Both the position numbers and the translations under genes were made by a program. Below are positions 24,443 through 33,396 of a DNA stretch of 64,000 nucleotides, in pieces. Source of the stretch: Mayfieldus sp038317345 (lineage in GTDB: Bacteria > Actinomycetota > Thermoleophilia > Solirubrobacterales > 70-9). Location of the stretch: positions 1-64,000 of the forward strand of contig JBBQBH010000004.1 of the NCBI GenBank assembly GCA_038317345.1. Direction: 5' to 3'. How positions within the stretch are numbered: position 1 is the first letter of the stretch; every line of letters starts with the position of its first letter. Below the pieces are notes generated by a model that was given only the letters and a program-made list of their open reading frames with translations, was not told where the DNA came from and did no database searches.

Positions 24443-24844
24443 CTAGACCAGCTCGATCCGGTCTTCGATCGTCACCTCGGTGTCGTCCGAGAGTGCCCGA
24501 TGAACGGGACACTTGCGGGCCATCACCCCGAGCCGTTGCTGCTGTTCGGTGCTCAGCTCCTTCGGCAGCTTCATCGTGACCAGGAACGAGATTGGGACGC
24601 TCGATTGCCCGTACTCCATGTCGACGACGACCTCGACGTCGCCGAGCTCCCATCCCTTGCGGCCCGCGTACATCTCGACCGTGATCGCGGTGCAGGAGGC
24701 GAGCGCGCCGGCGATCAACCGGGTGGGGGAGGGCCCCAGGTTGGCGCCACCGGCCTCGGTGGGCTCGTCGACGACAACAGTGTGGCCGTCGATCTCGACC
24801 TCGTGGGTATAGCCCTCGCGACGGCGGGCGACGGCCCTCGGCAT
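24443..24844 (-). CDS. OsmC-family peroxiredoxin-like protein
   Basis: A 133-residue OsmC/Ohr-fold protein. The two reactive Cys are both present, in GALASCTAITVEM and in ARKCPVHRAL, so peroxide or organic hydroperoxide reduction is plausible. It resembles the YhfA/OsmC branch more than Ohr. It is two bases from the next gene downstream and two from the upstream adenosyltransferase. Confidence 0.88.
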   Translation of the reverse strand: MPRAVARRREGYTHEVEIDGHTVVVDEPTEAGGANLGPSPTRLIAGALASCTAITVEMYAGRKGWELGDVEVVVDMEYGQSSVPISFLVTMKLPKELSTEQQQRLGVMARKCPVHRALSDDTEVTIEDRIELV

Positions 24845-24846
24845 CG

Positions 24847-25416
24847 CTACTCCTTTCTGCGACCGGCGAAGCGGGCGGGAGAGTCCTCGTCGGTGGCCCG
24901 GGCCATTGCGAATACAAAGTCCGAGGCGCGGTTGAGGAAGCGCAGGATCGCATCGGATGCAAGCTCACCGGACTCGTTCAGCACCGCCACGCGGCGCTCG
25001 GCGCGCCGCAGAACGGCACGGGCGACGTCGAGCTGCCCGGATATCTGAGTGCCCCCCGGGATCGTGAACTGAGGCGGCAGCTCGACCCCCTCGAGATAGC
25101 GGTCGATCTCGGCGTCGAGAGAGTCGGCCATCTCGTCGCTGATGCGGCTGACGCCGTCCTCGAGCCGCTCCGCCGCCTCCGGTGCGGTGGCCAACTCGGC
25201 ACCCGCCACGAAGAGGTCGTTCTGGAGGCTCAGGATGTCGTTGGCGAGGTCGTCCTGCTCGGCGGCCAGGCAGAGGGCGCGGGCGACGCCGAGCACGGAG
25301 GCCGCCTCGTCGAGGGTCCCGTAGGCCTCGGTGCGGGGGTCGGACTTCGGCACCCGGCCGCCGTACCAGAGCGAGGTGGTGCCGTCGTCGCCCTTCTTGG
25401 TGTAGATGCGGACCAC
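24847..25416 (-). CDS. cob(I)alamin adenosyltransferase, PduO type
   Basis: A 189-residue enzyme that makes adenosylcobalamin from cob(I)alamin and ATP. The N-terminal ATP loop is RIYTKKGDDGTTSLWYGG, followed by DPRTEAYGTLDEAAS and the late RAERRVAVLNE, all typical of the PduO/MMAB family. GTG 25416 is the start. It heads the minus-strand OsmC-SDR transcript; no cobalamin-dependent enzyme is visible in the window. Confidence 0.93.
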   Translation of the reverse strand: MVRIYTKKGDDGTTSLWYGGRVPKSDPRTEAYGTLDEAASVLGVARALCLAAEQDDLANDILSLQNDLFVAGAELATAPEAAERLEDGVSRISDEMADSLDAEIDRYLEGVELPPQFTIPGGTQISGQLDVARAVLRRAERRVAVLNESGELASDAILRFLNRASDFVFAMARATDEDSPARFAGRRKE

Positions 25417-25517
25417 GGGCTGATCTTATGCGCCTAGCCGTCTCCCCGAAATTGGGATTGATCCGTGTCACGAGCTGCGGATAGGCTCGCCCGCAAAGCT
25501 AAGGGAAGGGAGTTTCA

Positions 25518-26165
25518 ATGTCGGACCGATGGGCGCAGCGCGCGCCATGGACCGGAATCGCCGCCGTCGTTTTTGCCCTCGTCGTCGTCATCGTCGGGGG
25601 CGAGTCGCCCGACTCCGATGCCGGGCTGGCCGACATCAGAGATTTCTACGGCGACGAAGGGGCACAGATAGTCGCGAGCATCGGCGTTGCTTTCGTAGCG
25701 ATCCTGTTCACATTTTTCGCCGCGACGCTGCGCTCGCGGATGCGCCGAGTCGAGGCGCTTTCGAACCTCATGCTTATCGGCGGCGCGCTTTTCGCCACAG
25801 GGCTTGCAATTTTCGCCGGGATCAACTTCACGCTCGTCGACCTCGTCAATTCCGACAACCCAATCTCCCCGGGGGCGCTGCAGAGCCTGAACGCTCTCAA
25901 CACCGACCTGTTCTTTCCTGCCGTCGTCGGCCTGGCGGTCTTCTACTTCTCTACCGGGCTTGCGATCCTCTCCACCGGCGCTCTGCCGCGCTGGTGGGGC
26001 TGGATCTCTTTGGTCCTGGCGATTTTCTCCATCGCAGGCCCACTCGGGTTTGCCGCCTTCGTGCTCACCCTTCCGTGGACCTTGGTGTCGAGCATCCTGC
26101 TGATGCGGGATGCGAGCCCGGAGTCTCCACCAAGGCCGGGGTCACAGCAGCAGTCGGTTAGCTGA
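25518..26165 (+). CDS. six-helix integral membrane protein
   Basis: A 215-residue protein with about six hydrophobic helices and a short Ser/Gln-rich tail (PGSQQQSVS). ATG 25518 follows a GGAAGGGAG ribosome site. It resembles the broad DUF4386-like membrane family but I cannot name a function. Its 3' end overlaps the convergent DUF1015 gene by eight bases. Codon use is slightly less GC-biased than in its neighbours. Confidence 0.7.
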   Translation: MSDRWAQRAPWTGIAAVVFALVVVIVGGESPDSDAGLADIRDFYGDEGAQIVASIGVAFVAILFTFFAATLRSRMRRVEALSNLMLIGGALFATGLAIFAGINFTLVDLVNSDNPISPGALQSLNALNTDLFFPAVVGLAVFYFSTGLAILSTGALPRWWGWISLVLAIFSIAGPLGFAAFVLTLPWTLVSSILLMRDASPESPPRPGSQQQSVS

Positions 26166-27417
26166 GCGGGTTGAAGACGATCCCGGAGAGGATCTTGGGA
26201 AAGAAGTAGGTCGACTTGGGGGGCATCGTCTCGCCGGCGGCGGCGACCTCGCGCACCTGCTCGATCGGGGTCGGGCGGAGGACGAATGCCGCCTCGTACT
26301 CGCCGCCGTCGAGGCTCGCCACCACCTCGGGAATGCTCTTCGCGTAGCCGATCCCGTGCTTTTCGGCGATGTCGTCCTCGCTCATGCCGAGGATCCCCTT
26401 CAGCACCAGGGTCTCGAGGATCGCCACGTCGAGGCGTCGGTAGGCCTCGGGTCGTCCCTCGAGCATCCGATCGAGCTCGGCGGTGTCCTTGAGCCGCAGA
26501 CGCATCGCCTGCTTGTGGTGGGAGTCGACGTAGCCGAAGACGCCGAGGCCGTGCTCGCCGGCCGGGTCGAGGTCGTCGTCGCCCACCTCCTCGATCTCGA
26601 ACAGCTCGCGCAGCCCCTCGCGCAGGCGCTCGCGCTTCTCGGGATCGTCGGCCAGCCCGCTGAGCAGGCGGTGGGTGGGAAAGACGGTCAGGCCGGGGTC
26701 ATCGAGCGCGGTCAGCGCCATCAGCGTGTAGCAGTGCGGGCCCTCGCCGCCGATCTCGTCGCGGTAGGCCCGGGCGGTCTCGTAACGGTGGTGGCCGTCG
26801 GCGATCAGCAGCTCGGCGTCGGCAAGCTCGGCCGCCACCGCCTCGTGGATGTCGGGGTCGGCGACGCGCCAGACGCGGTGCACGGTGCCATCGTCGTCGG
26901 TGACCTCGCCCCAGGGCTCACCCGCGGTGGCCGAATCGACCCGCGGCCAGGCGTCGGTGCTGGTGAGCGAGAAGATCGGAGAGAGGTTGTGACGGGTTGC
27001 GCGGGTGAGGTCGAGCCTGTCCTGCTTCGGTCCCGGCTGGGTGCGCTCGTGGGGGCGTACTCGACCGGGCCCGTAGTCCTCGACCCGGACCCGGGCGAGG
27101 ATCGCGTGGCGGGTATGGCGCGAGCCGTCGGGTGCCGTGTACTCTTGGTTCAGCGCCCAGAGTGCGGGCTCGCGATCCTGGCGCAGGATTCCCTCCCGCT
27201 CCCATTCCTCCAGGATGCTTGCCGCATGGGCATAGGGATCCTCACCGGGACCGGCCTGGGGCAGGTCGATCTCGACCACGTTGAAGGGCGAGCGCGCGAG
27301 CAGTTGGGCGCGCTGCGCGGCGTCGATCACGTCGTAGGGCGGCGCGGCCACGTCCTGCAGCGAGCCGACTCGCGTCAGGTCGTAATGAAGCGCGGGGAAC
27401 GGGCGGACGTCGGCCAT
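26158..27417 (-). CDS. DUF1015 family protein
   Basis: A 419-residue protein that matches the DUF1015 pattern from its first residues (VRPFPALHYD ... VAAPPYDVID) through ADGHHRYETARAYRDE in the middle and RPTPIEQVREVAAAGETMPPKSTYFFPK near the end. The family is widespread and uncharacterised; its ADGHHRYE motif suggests an enzyme active site. ATG 27417 lies 32 bases from the tRNA-Pro gene, in divergent orientation. Confidence 0.9.
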   Translation of the reverse strand: MADVRPFPALHYDLTRVGSLQDVAAPPYDVIDAAQRAQLLARSPFNVVEIDLPQAGPGEDPYAHAASILEEWEREGILRQDREPALWALNQEYTAPDGSRHTRHAILARVRVEDYGPGRVRPHERTQPGPKQDRLDLTRATRHNLSPIFSLTSTDAWPRVDSATAGEPWGEVTDDDGTVHRVWRVADPDIHEAVAAELADAELLIADGHHRYETARAYRDEIGGEGPHCYTLMALTALDDPGLTVFPTHRLLSGLADDPEKRERLREGLRELFEIEEVGDDDLDPAGEHGLGVFGYVDSHHKQAMRLRLKDTAELDRMLEGRPEAYRRLDVAILETLVLKGILGMSEDDIAEKHGIGYAKSIPEVVASLDGGEYEAAFVLRPTPIEQVREVAAAGETMPPKSTYFFPKILSGIVFNPLS

Positions 27418-27449
27418 GGGCGGGGAACCTACCTCTAGACTCGGCCCAT

Positions 27450-27523
27450 CGGGGCGTGGCGCAGCCTGGTAGCGCGCTGCCTTTGGGTGGCAGAGGTCCC
27501 CGGTTCAAATCCGGGCGCCCCGA
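27450..27523 (+). tRNA. tRNA-Pro (TGG)
   Basis: A 74-base cloverleaf. Acceptor CGGGGCG (27450-27456) pairs with CGCCCCG (27516-27522), discriminator A. The D loop holds AGCCTGGTAGC, the anticodon stem CTGCC/GGCAG carries loop TTTGGGT with anticodon TGG, and the T arm is CCCGG-TTCAAAT-CCGGG. The CCA end is not encoded. Confidence 0.97.
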
Positions 27524-27547
27524 CTTCGTCTCGAGGGAGGCCGGGCC

Positions 27548-27688
27548 CTAGAGGCCCAGCCTCCCGAGTCGGTGCAGGTCGTAGTCCGCGACTTCCTTTC
27601 CGACTCGAACTCCGGTCAGATCTGAGAAGCGGAAGTGGATTCCTTCCCAGACGCGGCCGTCGATGTTCTCCTGGATGTGCCGATCGAC
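27548..27688 (-). pseudogene. C-terminal remnant of a PAP2/vanadium-haloperoxidase-like protein
   Basis: A 46-residue frame bounded by a stop upstream and a TAG at 27548-27550. It reads HIQENIDGRVWEGIHFRFSD followed by LTGVRVGKEVADYDLHRLG, which resembles the conserved end of vanadium-dependent haloperoxidase-like PAP2 proteins (the R-W-GIHFR-D-G-G pattern). No start codon or upstream domain remains, so it is a relic. It lies 25 bases beyond the tRNA-Pro 3' end. Confidence 0.5.
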
Positions 27689-27775
27689 TCATTTAGACGA
27701 TCGGGAACGGGGCTGGTTGGACATCAACGGAATCGGGAGATTCCGGCGGCGGCGTTTGACTAGAGTTCCGCCGCC

Positions 27776-29935
27776 ATGACCCCGAGCTTCGGCGCCTATG
27801 CGGCCGGCTCGCTGTCACTGGTCGCCATGATCGTCTCGCTGGGTTTTGGCGGCTACTGGCTGCGGCGCTGGATCGTTCCCGAGTTCTCGGGGGCGCTGGC
27901 GCGTCTGGCCGAGGTCGTCCTCGGTGTCGCGCTGTTCGTGCTCACCCTCTACTTCCTGGGCAGCATCAGCCTGCTACGCGAGGGGTGGGTGGTCTCGGTA
28001 TCGATCCTGGTCGGGCTGGTGGCCGGGTTCGTTGGACGCTCGCGGGCTCCGGGCGATGTCGCCCCGATCGAGCCGCCGCGGGTACAGCCCTGGCACCTGC
28101 TGCTCGCGATCGCTGTCGCCTCGTTCACGGTCGCCGAGTGGTCGTTTCCCTCCCAGCTCAATCTCGATCACGGGATGTTCGGAGGCGACACCACCTGGTA
28201 CCACATGCCGTTCGCGGCCCGGTTCGCGCAGGACGCGTCGATAGTGCATCTGCACTTCACCGACCCGATGCGGCTCGTGGTCTGGTTTTACCCCGCGACC
28301 TCGGAGCTGATCAACGGGGTGGGGATCATCGTCGTCCACGACGACTTCCTCTCGCCGCTGCTCAACCTCGGTTGGCTTTCGGTAGGTCTGCTGGCGGCCT
28401 GGTGCGTGGGTCGCCCCTACGGCGTCGCCCCGGCGACCCTGATCGCCTCGGCGCTGGTCTTCGACTCCGGGGTGATGGTGATTACGCAGGCCGGGGAGGG
28501 GCGAAACGACATCATGGCGATCGCGATGCTGGTGGCCTTCGTCGCCTTCATCGTCAACGGCCACCAGATGCGAAGAACCGGGACCTTGGTCACCGGGGAG
28601 GTGACCGATAAGGGGGCTCTGATCGATCGCGGGCCGCTGGTCCTGGCCGGCCTGGCGGGCGGCCTTGCGATCTCCGTGAAGCTGACGATGCTGGCACCGG
28701 TCGGGGCGATCGCCGTCGCGGTGATCCTCTTCAACGCTCGCCAGTGGCGCACCCGGATCAACACGCTGCTGGTGCTCGGCGCTGCGATCTTCGTGACCGG
28801 CGGCTACTGGTTCGTGCGCAACTTGGTCAAGGCCGGCAACCCGACGCCGCAGATCGGCTTCGGCCCGCTCAACCTGCCGGTCCCCGACCAGATGCCGCTC
28901 GACCCGCGCCCGCGCTTCAGCGTCGCCCACTACCTGTTTCACCCCTCGGTCTGGCGCAACTGGTTTTTCCCCAGTCTCGAGAACGCCCTCGGCCCCCTTT
29001 ACGGGCTGATCCTCGTCGTCGCCCTCGCCGCCGTCCTCTACGTGATGTTCCGCTCGAAAAACCGGATCCTTCAGGCCCTGGCGGGAGCGGCGTTGCTGAC
29101 CGCGATCGTCTATCTGTTCACGCCGCTCACCGCGGCCGGCCCCGAGGGCGCGCCGCGCGGCTTCTTCACCAACACCCGCTATTTGATGCCTGCTCTGGTG
29201 CTGGCATTGGTCTTGGTGCCACTTGCCAGACCGCTGCGAAGCGACGAGGGGCACGCGCGCTGGACCCTGGGCTTTCTGGCCGTCGTCTACTGGATCACCG
29301 TGCTGACGACGCCGCAGTGGTACGTGCGCTACATCGTCGGCACGATCTTGATCACGGCGGCGCTGATCTGGGTGCCGGCCGGGCTCGCCTACCTGCGACG
29401 CCGCGGCGGCATCACTCCGCTGGCGGTAGCGGGAAGCGTGGCTGCGGTGGCCCTGTTGGCGATCGTGCTCGGACGCGCCCAGCAGGTCCAGTACGCGGAG
29501 CATCACTACACCGACCCGAAGCTCTTCCTGCACGAGGGCGGGCCCGAGAGGGCGTTCAGCTGGGCGCGCCGCCAGCACGACCAGCGAATCGGCATCGCCG
29601 GCGGCGGCGAGATCTATTTCGCCCAGTACGGCTTCTACGGCGCCGACCTCTCCAACTACGTCAACTACATCGGGGTGCCCGGCCCGCACGGCCAATACAG
29701 GCTGGCCACCAACTGCCGCGACTTTCGCGAGCAGATCAACGCCGGGCACTACGACTACCTGATCACCAGCCAGTATTCCTGGGACACGACCGACTCCATA
29801 TACGCGCATCCCTATTGGGACTGGATCAAGACCGATCCGGCCGTCAAGCAGGTCTTCGCGGAGCCGGACATCTTGCCGCAGCCCGACTACGTCTACAAGA
29901 TCAACGGCAGCCTCGACCCCGCCAACTGTCCCTGA
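27776..29935 (+). CDS. polytopic membrane protein, GT-C glycosyltransferase-like
   Basis: A 719-residue protein with roughly 11-13 membrane helices in the first 560 residues and a soluble C-terminal domain of about 150 residues. An acidic loop after the first helices contains HGMFGGDTTWYHMPFAARFA, reminiscent of the Asp-containing first loop of GT-C glycosyltransferases that use lipid-linked sugars. Function is inferred from topology only. The sulfatase gene follows after about 50 bases and may belong to the same cell-surface glycan pathway. Confidence 0.65.
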   Translation: MTPSFGAYAAGSLSLVAMIVSLGFGGYWLRRWIVPEFSGALARLAEVVLGVALFVLTLYFLGSISLLREGWVVSVSILVGLVAGFVGRSRAPGDVAPIEPPRVQPWHLLLAIAVASFTVAEWSFPSQLNLDHGMFGGDTTWYHMPFAARFAQDASIVHLHFTDPMRLVVWFYPATSELINGVGIIVVHDDFLSPLLNLGWLSVGLLAAWCVGRPYGVAPATLIASALVFDSGVMVITQAGEGRNDIMAIAMLVAFVAFIVNGHQMRRTGTLVTGEVTDKGALIDRGPLVLAGLAGGLAISVKLTMLAPVGAIAVAVILFNARQWRTRINTLLVLGAAIFVTGGYWFVRNLVKAGNPTPQIGFGPLNLPVPDQMPLDPRPRFSVAHYLFHPSVWRNWFFPSLENALGPLYGLILVVALAAVLYVMFRSKNRILQALAGAALLTAIVYLFTPLTAAGPEGAPRGFFTNTRYLMPALVLALVLVPLARPLRSDEGHARWTLGFLAVVYWITVLTTPQWYVRYIVGTILITAALIWVPAGLAYLRRRGGITPLAVAGSVAAVALLAIVLGRAQQVQYAEHHYTDPKLFLHEGGPERAFSWARRQHDQRIGIAGGGEIYFAQYGFYGADLSNYVNYIGVPGPHGQYRLATNCRDFREQINAGHYDYLITSQYSWDTTDSIYAHPYWDWIKTDPAVKQVFAEPDILPQPDYVYKINGSLDPANCP

Positions 29936-29983
29936 CCGCAACTTTGACGCTCCGGCGTCATTTGCGTCCTAGTTCCCCCTTTG

Positions 29984-31690
29984 ATGTCGAGCGAAGCACC
30001 AGGACATCCAGGCTCCCCGATGCAGCGGGCAATCGCAGCGTCGCTGCTGATGGCGGCGCTGATTTGCGGGGCGCTTGCCACGGGCGCCAGCTCCGATGCT
30101 GCCGCGGAGGCGAAGCAGCCGCCGAACATCATCGTGATCCAAACCGACGACCAGAACACTCCTGAGACCTACCAGACCTACACCGATCCGCTCTCGGGCC
30201 GCAGGGTTCCGGTGATGCCGAACACCCTGCGCCTGCTGAAGGACGGCGGGATCAGCTTCAGTCGCTATTACGTTTCCGACTCCCTCTGCTGCCCCTCGCG
30301 CACGACACTGCTCACCGGCCGCTACGCCCATAACACCGGCGTCGAGGGCAACGGGCCGGTCGGCGGCGGCTACCCGGAGTTCGTGCAGCGGTCGGCCCAC
30401 AACAACAACCTCGCACCATGGCTGCGTCGGGCCGGGTACCGCACGATCCACATCGGCAAGTTCCTCAACTTCTATGGCCAACAGCCCTACAGCGATCCGA
30501 CCCAGATCCCGCCCGGCTGGAGCGATTGGGAGACGCTCGTCGGCGAGGACTCGACGCATTACTTCTACGGATACTCGCTCAACGACAACGGCACGCTGAC
30601 CGGGCCCTACGGAGACATCACGTACGCCACGAAGGACGATCCGAGCTGCCCCGAGTCGGCTGTGCTGGGCACGCCTTGCAACTACCAGACCGACGTCCTC
30701 ACCCAACGGGCGGTGGAGCAGATCGGCCAATCCTCCGCGATCGGAAAGCCGTTCTTCCTCAGCCTCGACTACATCGCCCCGCACGGCGACTACCAACCGC
30801 CCAGCGGTCCCGAGCCAGCGCCCCGCTACTACGACTCGCTGGCTTCTTTGCCGGTCCCCCGGCCGCCGGGCTTCAACGAGGGAAACGTCTCCGACAAGCC
30901 CAGCTTCATCCGCTCCGCGCCCCGGCTGACTCCTGGCCAGATTCACAGCATCAAGGTCGAGTACCAAAAGGAGCTGGAGTCGCTGCGATCCGTGGACGAC
31001 GGGGTGCAGAAGATCGTCTCGGCGCTGCGTGAGGCTGGTCAGCTTCGCAACACCTACATCGTCTTCACCTCCGACAACGGCTTCTTCCAGGGCGAGCATC
31101 GGCTGCAGCGGGCGAAGTTCCTCGCCTATGAGCCCTCGACGCACCTGCCGCTGTTCATCCGGGGCCCGGGCATAAAGAGGGGCTCCAGCTCAGGGGAGCT
31201 GGCCGCAAACACCGACCTCGCCCCGACGATCCTCGAGCTGGCGCACGCCAAGGCCACCGCCTCGATCGATGGCCGCTCGCTGCTGCCCTTCATCGCCAAG
31301 CCGCGTCTGCGGACCGATCGCCCGATCCTGCTCGAGGGCTTCACCTCGACGGTGGACGTGCCGACTGCGCGGGCAGGCGGCGCTTCCGCGTCGATCGAGG
31401 CGCCACCGGAGAACTACTACGCGATCCGCGTCGGCCCCTACAAGTACGTCGAGTACGCCGACGGCGAAAAAGAGCTCTATGACCTCGCCCGCGACCCCTA
31501 CGAGCTGAACTCGGAGCAGCATGATCCGCTCTTCTACGGGGTGAAGGCGCTTCTGGCCAGGCGCCTGCACCTGCTGGAGCGATGTCGGGGCGAGGACTGC
31601 AGAAAGCCGATCAGAAAGCCATTGCCGCAGCCGAAGCCTCTGCACCCGACACACCATCACCACAACCACAGGTCGGCGCTAAGGCCGTAG
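29984..31690 (+). CDS. secreted sulfatase (arylsulfatase family)
   Basis: A 568-residue type I sulfatase. A signal peptide is visible (AIAASLLMAALICGALATGAS), so the enzyme is exported; ATG 30020 would start directly at that peptide. The formylglycine motif C-x-P-S-R occurs in SLCCPSRTTLLTGRYAHN. Metal ligands appear in IQTDDQNTPE and FTSDNGFFQGEH. Such enzymes remove sulfate from glycans or aryl esters. The C-terminus ends in a His-rich tail (PTHHHHNH). It follows the membrane glycosyltransferase-like gene. Confidence 0.9.
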   Translation: MSSEAPGHPGSPMQRAIAASLLMAALICGALATGASSDAAAEAKQPPNIIVIQTDDQNTPETYQTYTDPLSGRRVPVMPNTLRLLKDGGISFSRYYVSDSLCCPSRTTLLTGRYAHNTGVEGNGPVGGGYPEFVQRSAHNNNLAPWLRRAGYRTIHIGKFLNFYGQQPYSDPTQIPPGWSDWETLVGEDSTHYFYGYSLNDNGTLTGPYGDITYATKDDPSCPESAVLGTPCNYQTDVLTQRAVEQIGQSSAIGKPFFLSLDYIAPHGDYQPPSGPEPAPRYYDSLASLPVPRPPGFNEGNVSDKPSFIRSAPRLTPGQIHSIKVEYQKELESLRSVDDGVQKIVSALREAGQLRNTYIVFTSDNGFFQGEHRLQRAKFLAYEPSTHLPLFIRGPGIKRGSSSGELAANTDLAPTILELAHAKATASIDGRSLLPFIAKPRLRTDRPILLEGFTSTVDVPTARAGGASASIEAPPENYYAIRVGPYKYVEYADGEKELYDLARDPYELNSEQHDPLFYGVKALLARRLHLLERCRGEDCRKPIRKPLPQPKPLHPTHHHHNHRSALRP

Positions 31691-31841
31691 CGAAATTGAC
31701 GCGCTTGCTCGATCGGTCGGGTCGACCGAGAGGGAACGAGTCCGTGGACCAGCGGTGCCGGCCTGACATGATCTGGGCCTTGGGAAATTCGATGCCGACG
31801 CTGCACTATCCCCAGTTTCCATTGCCAACGAGGAAGCCCGA

Positions 31842-32426
31842 TTGACACCCAACACCGTCGACGTCTCGGTCGAAGACCTCAACGCCGAGGCTTTCTCCCC
31901 CTTTGGAACCCTGTTCTCCTCAGGCTGGCCATCGGACGCTTTCGCCGGCAAGCCAAACCGGATGATCGACCTCGGGTTCAGTGTTGACGGGGCACCGGCT
32001 CTCTACTTGATCCGTTACCTCGCCAGCGAGATGGTGTTGACCGAGTTCGAGCGCCACCTGGCCATGACAGAGGCACGAATCGCACTTGGGACCGCGACCT
32101 CGGTCCTGGTGGTCGCCGCCCCAAATCCCGTTGAGGCAACGGACGTTTTGCCCGATGTGGAATCGGTCCGCGCCTTCCTGATCCGTCCCGGGACCGGCCT
32201 CGTCTTGAAGAGAAGCACTTGGCACGCTCTAGATTGTTTTCCGGTGCACGAACCCCTTGTGGATTTCGCCTTCGTCAGCGAGAGGGAGTCGGAGAAGGAG
32301 CTGGAAGGCCCGGTCGATGCGCTCGAGCGCACCCAAATCGTTGATTTTTCCGACTCAGGCATCGAATTCAGAGTCAGCGATCCCTCCGGCCTACTCAACA
32401 GCAATTCCCCCGACGACCGCCTTTGA
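31842..32426 (+). CDS. ureidoglycolate lyase-like protein
   Basis: A 194-residue protein starting at TTG 31842 behind GAGGAAG. Family features of AllA are present: LNAEAFSPFGTLF near the N-terminus, FERHLAMTEA, and VRAFLIRPGTGLVLKRSTWHAL with the conserved W-H. AllA splits ureidoglycolate to glyoxylate and urea in allantoin breakdown. It is the first gene of the lower-GC catabolic island and fits with the PuuE-like and PucR genes farther along. It is somewhat longer than the usual 160-170 residues. Confidence 0.8.
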   Translation: MTPNTVDVSVEDLNAEAFSPFGTLFSSGWPSDAFAGKPNRMIDLGFSVDGAPALYLIRYLASEMVLTEFERHLAMTEARIALGTATSVLVVAAPNPVEATDVLPDVESVRAFLIRPGTGLVLKRSTWHALDCFPVHEPLVDFAFVSERESEKELEGPVDALERTQIVDFSDSGIEFRVSDPSGLLNSNSPDDRL

Positions 32427-32486
32427 GCGGCGATTGGGATCGGTGCGACGCCTCGTGCTTTTGTCGTCGTCGATCGTCACGATCGT

Positions 32487-33326
32487 TCAACCGCCCGCGA
32501 TCAACGCGCTTCCCAACAGAGTCAGAACGACCCCTGGTATTTGAATCCAATTCAGCCGTTCATGGAGGATCACGAGCGCCAGCACAACCGTGACCGCTGG
32601 GAAAACCGAGCCCAGCACCGCAACGGTGCTGAGTAAACCCTGGGTACTCCCGAGAGCCCAGAGTGCATCTGCTGCCGTATTGAGAACACCGATGCCCGCG
32701 AGCGGAAGCAGCCTTTGAGGCGGGATGGTGAGGCTGTCCCTGGCCACGAACATGGCCAGCGACCCGATCGCAGCCACACCGCCGATCCGCAAGAGCAACA
32801 CGGCCCAATAGGGGTCGTACTCGGAAACCCGGGCTACACCAGTCAAGGTAAGTCCGATACCGATGGTGGTCAGCCCGGCGAGCGCCAAAGCCAGGCCTGT
32901 GCGGTGTTCTCGCTCGGGTTCGTCAGTTGGGGCTCGCACCGACACCATGACCACCCCAACGGTGGCCGCCGCCATCCCGACCAGTTGGAGTTGACTGGGC
33001 GCATCGCCTCTGGACAGGCCCACGATCACGGGGATCACCGCCGCTGTCGCGAACACGGGCGCAACGCGCGCCATGTTCCCCATCGCCAGCGACGCGTAAA
33101 TGCCGAGCGCGGCGAGTCCCCCCGTTAGGCCGGTTACCAGTCCGATCCCGATGAGGTCGAGTGGGGGCGCTGAGGTGCCCTGCCCGCCGACAATCAGCAA
33201 AGCCGCACCGAATGCAGCGGCTTGTATTACGACTGTGACGGCAACGGCCGGCAGTCGCCGCGCTTGGGTAGCACCGAAGAAATCGGTAAAGCCCCAGCAA
33301 AGAGCTGCGCTAAACGCAAAGACCAT
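32487..33326 (-). CDS. EamA/DMT-family transporter
   Basis: About 279 residues with ten hydrophobic helices in two EamA repeats; the second half includes VLGSVFPAVTVVLALVILHERLNWIQIPGVVL, the conserved end of the family. The start is uncertain: ATG 33326 begins directly at the first helix, GTG 33359 adds eleven polar residues. It lies downstream of the ureohydrolase gene on the same strand and may export or import a product of that pathway. Confidence 0.85.
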   Translation of the reverse strand: MVFAFSAALCWGFTDFFGATQARRLPAVAVTVVIQAAAFGAALLIVGGQGTSAPPLDLIGIGLVTGLTGGLAALGIYASLAMGNMARVAPVFATAAVIPVIVGLSRGDAPSQLQLVGMAAATVGVVMVSVRAPTDEPEREHRTGLALALAGLTTIGIGLTLTGVARVSEYDPYWAVLLLRIGGVAAIGSLAMFVARDSLTIPPQRLLPLAGIGVLNTAADALWALGSTQGLLSTVAVLGSVFPAVTVVLALVILHERLNWIQIPGVVLTLLGSALIAGG

Positions 33327-33396
33327 GGTTGTCCAGCGGCGGCACTTAGATTGGTCCACCCGTTGGGTCAGTGCCGGGCATCAGCGACCCAGGTTT

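Noticed and set aside
23640..24968. Extended 442-residue frame for the SDR gene
   Set aside because: The first about 175 residues are antisense or out-of-frame readings through the OsmC gene; the SDR fold starts at ATG 24440.
27435..27692. 85-residue minus-strand frame across tRNA-Pro
   Set aside because: It translates the tRNA antisense (GAPGFEPGTS-type artefact). The real signal in the region is the tRNA plus a haloperoxidase-like remnant in a different frame.
31650..31841. Possible attachment-site repeat of tRNA-Arg at the left end of the island
   Set aside because: I compared the tRNA 3' sequence with the sulfatase-ureidoglycolate lyase gap by eye and found no match longer than chance.
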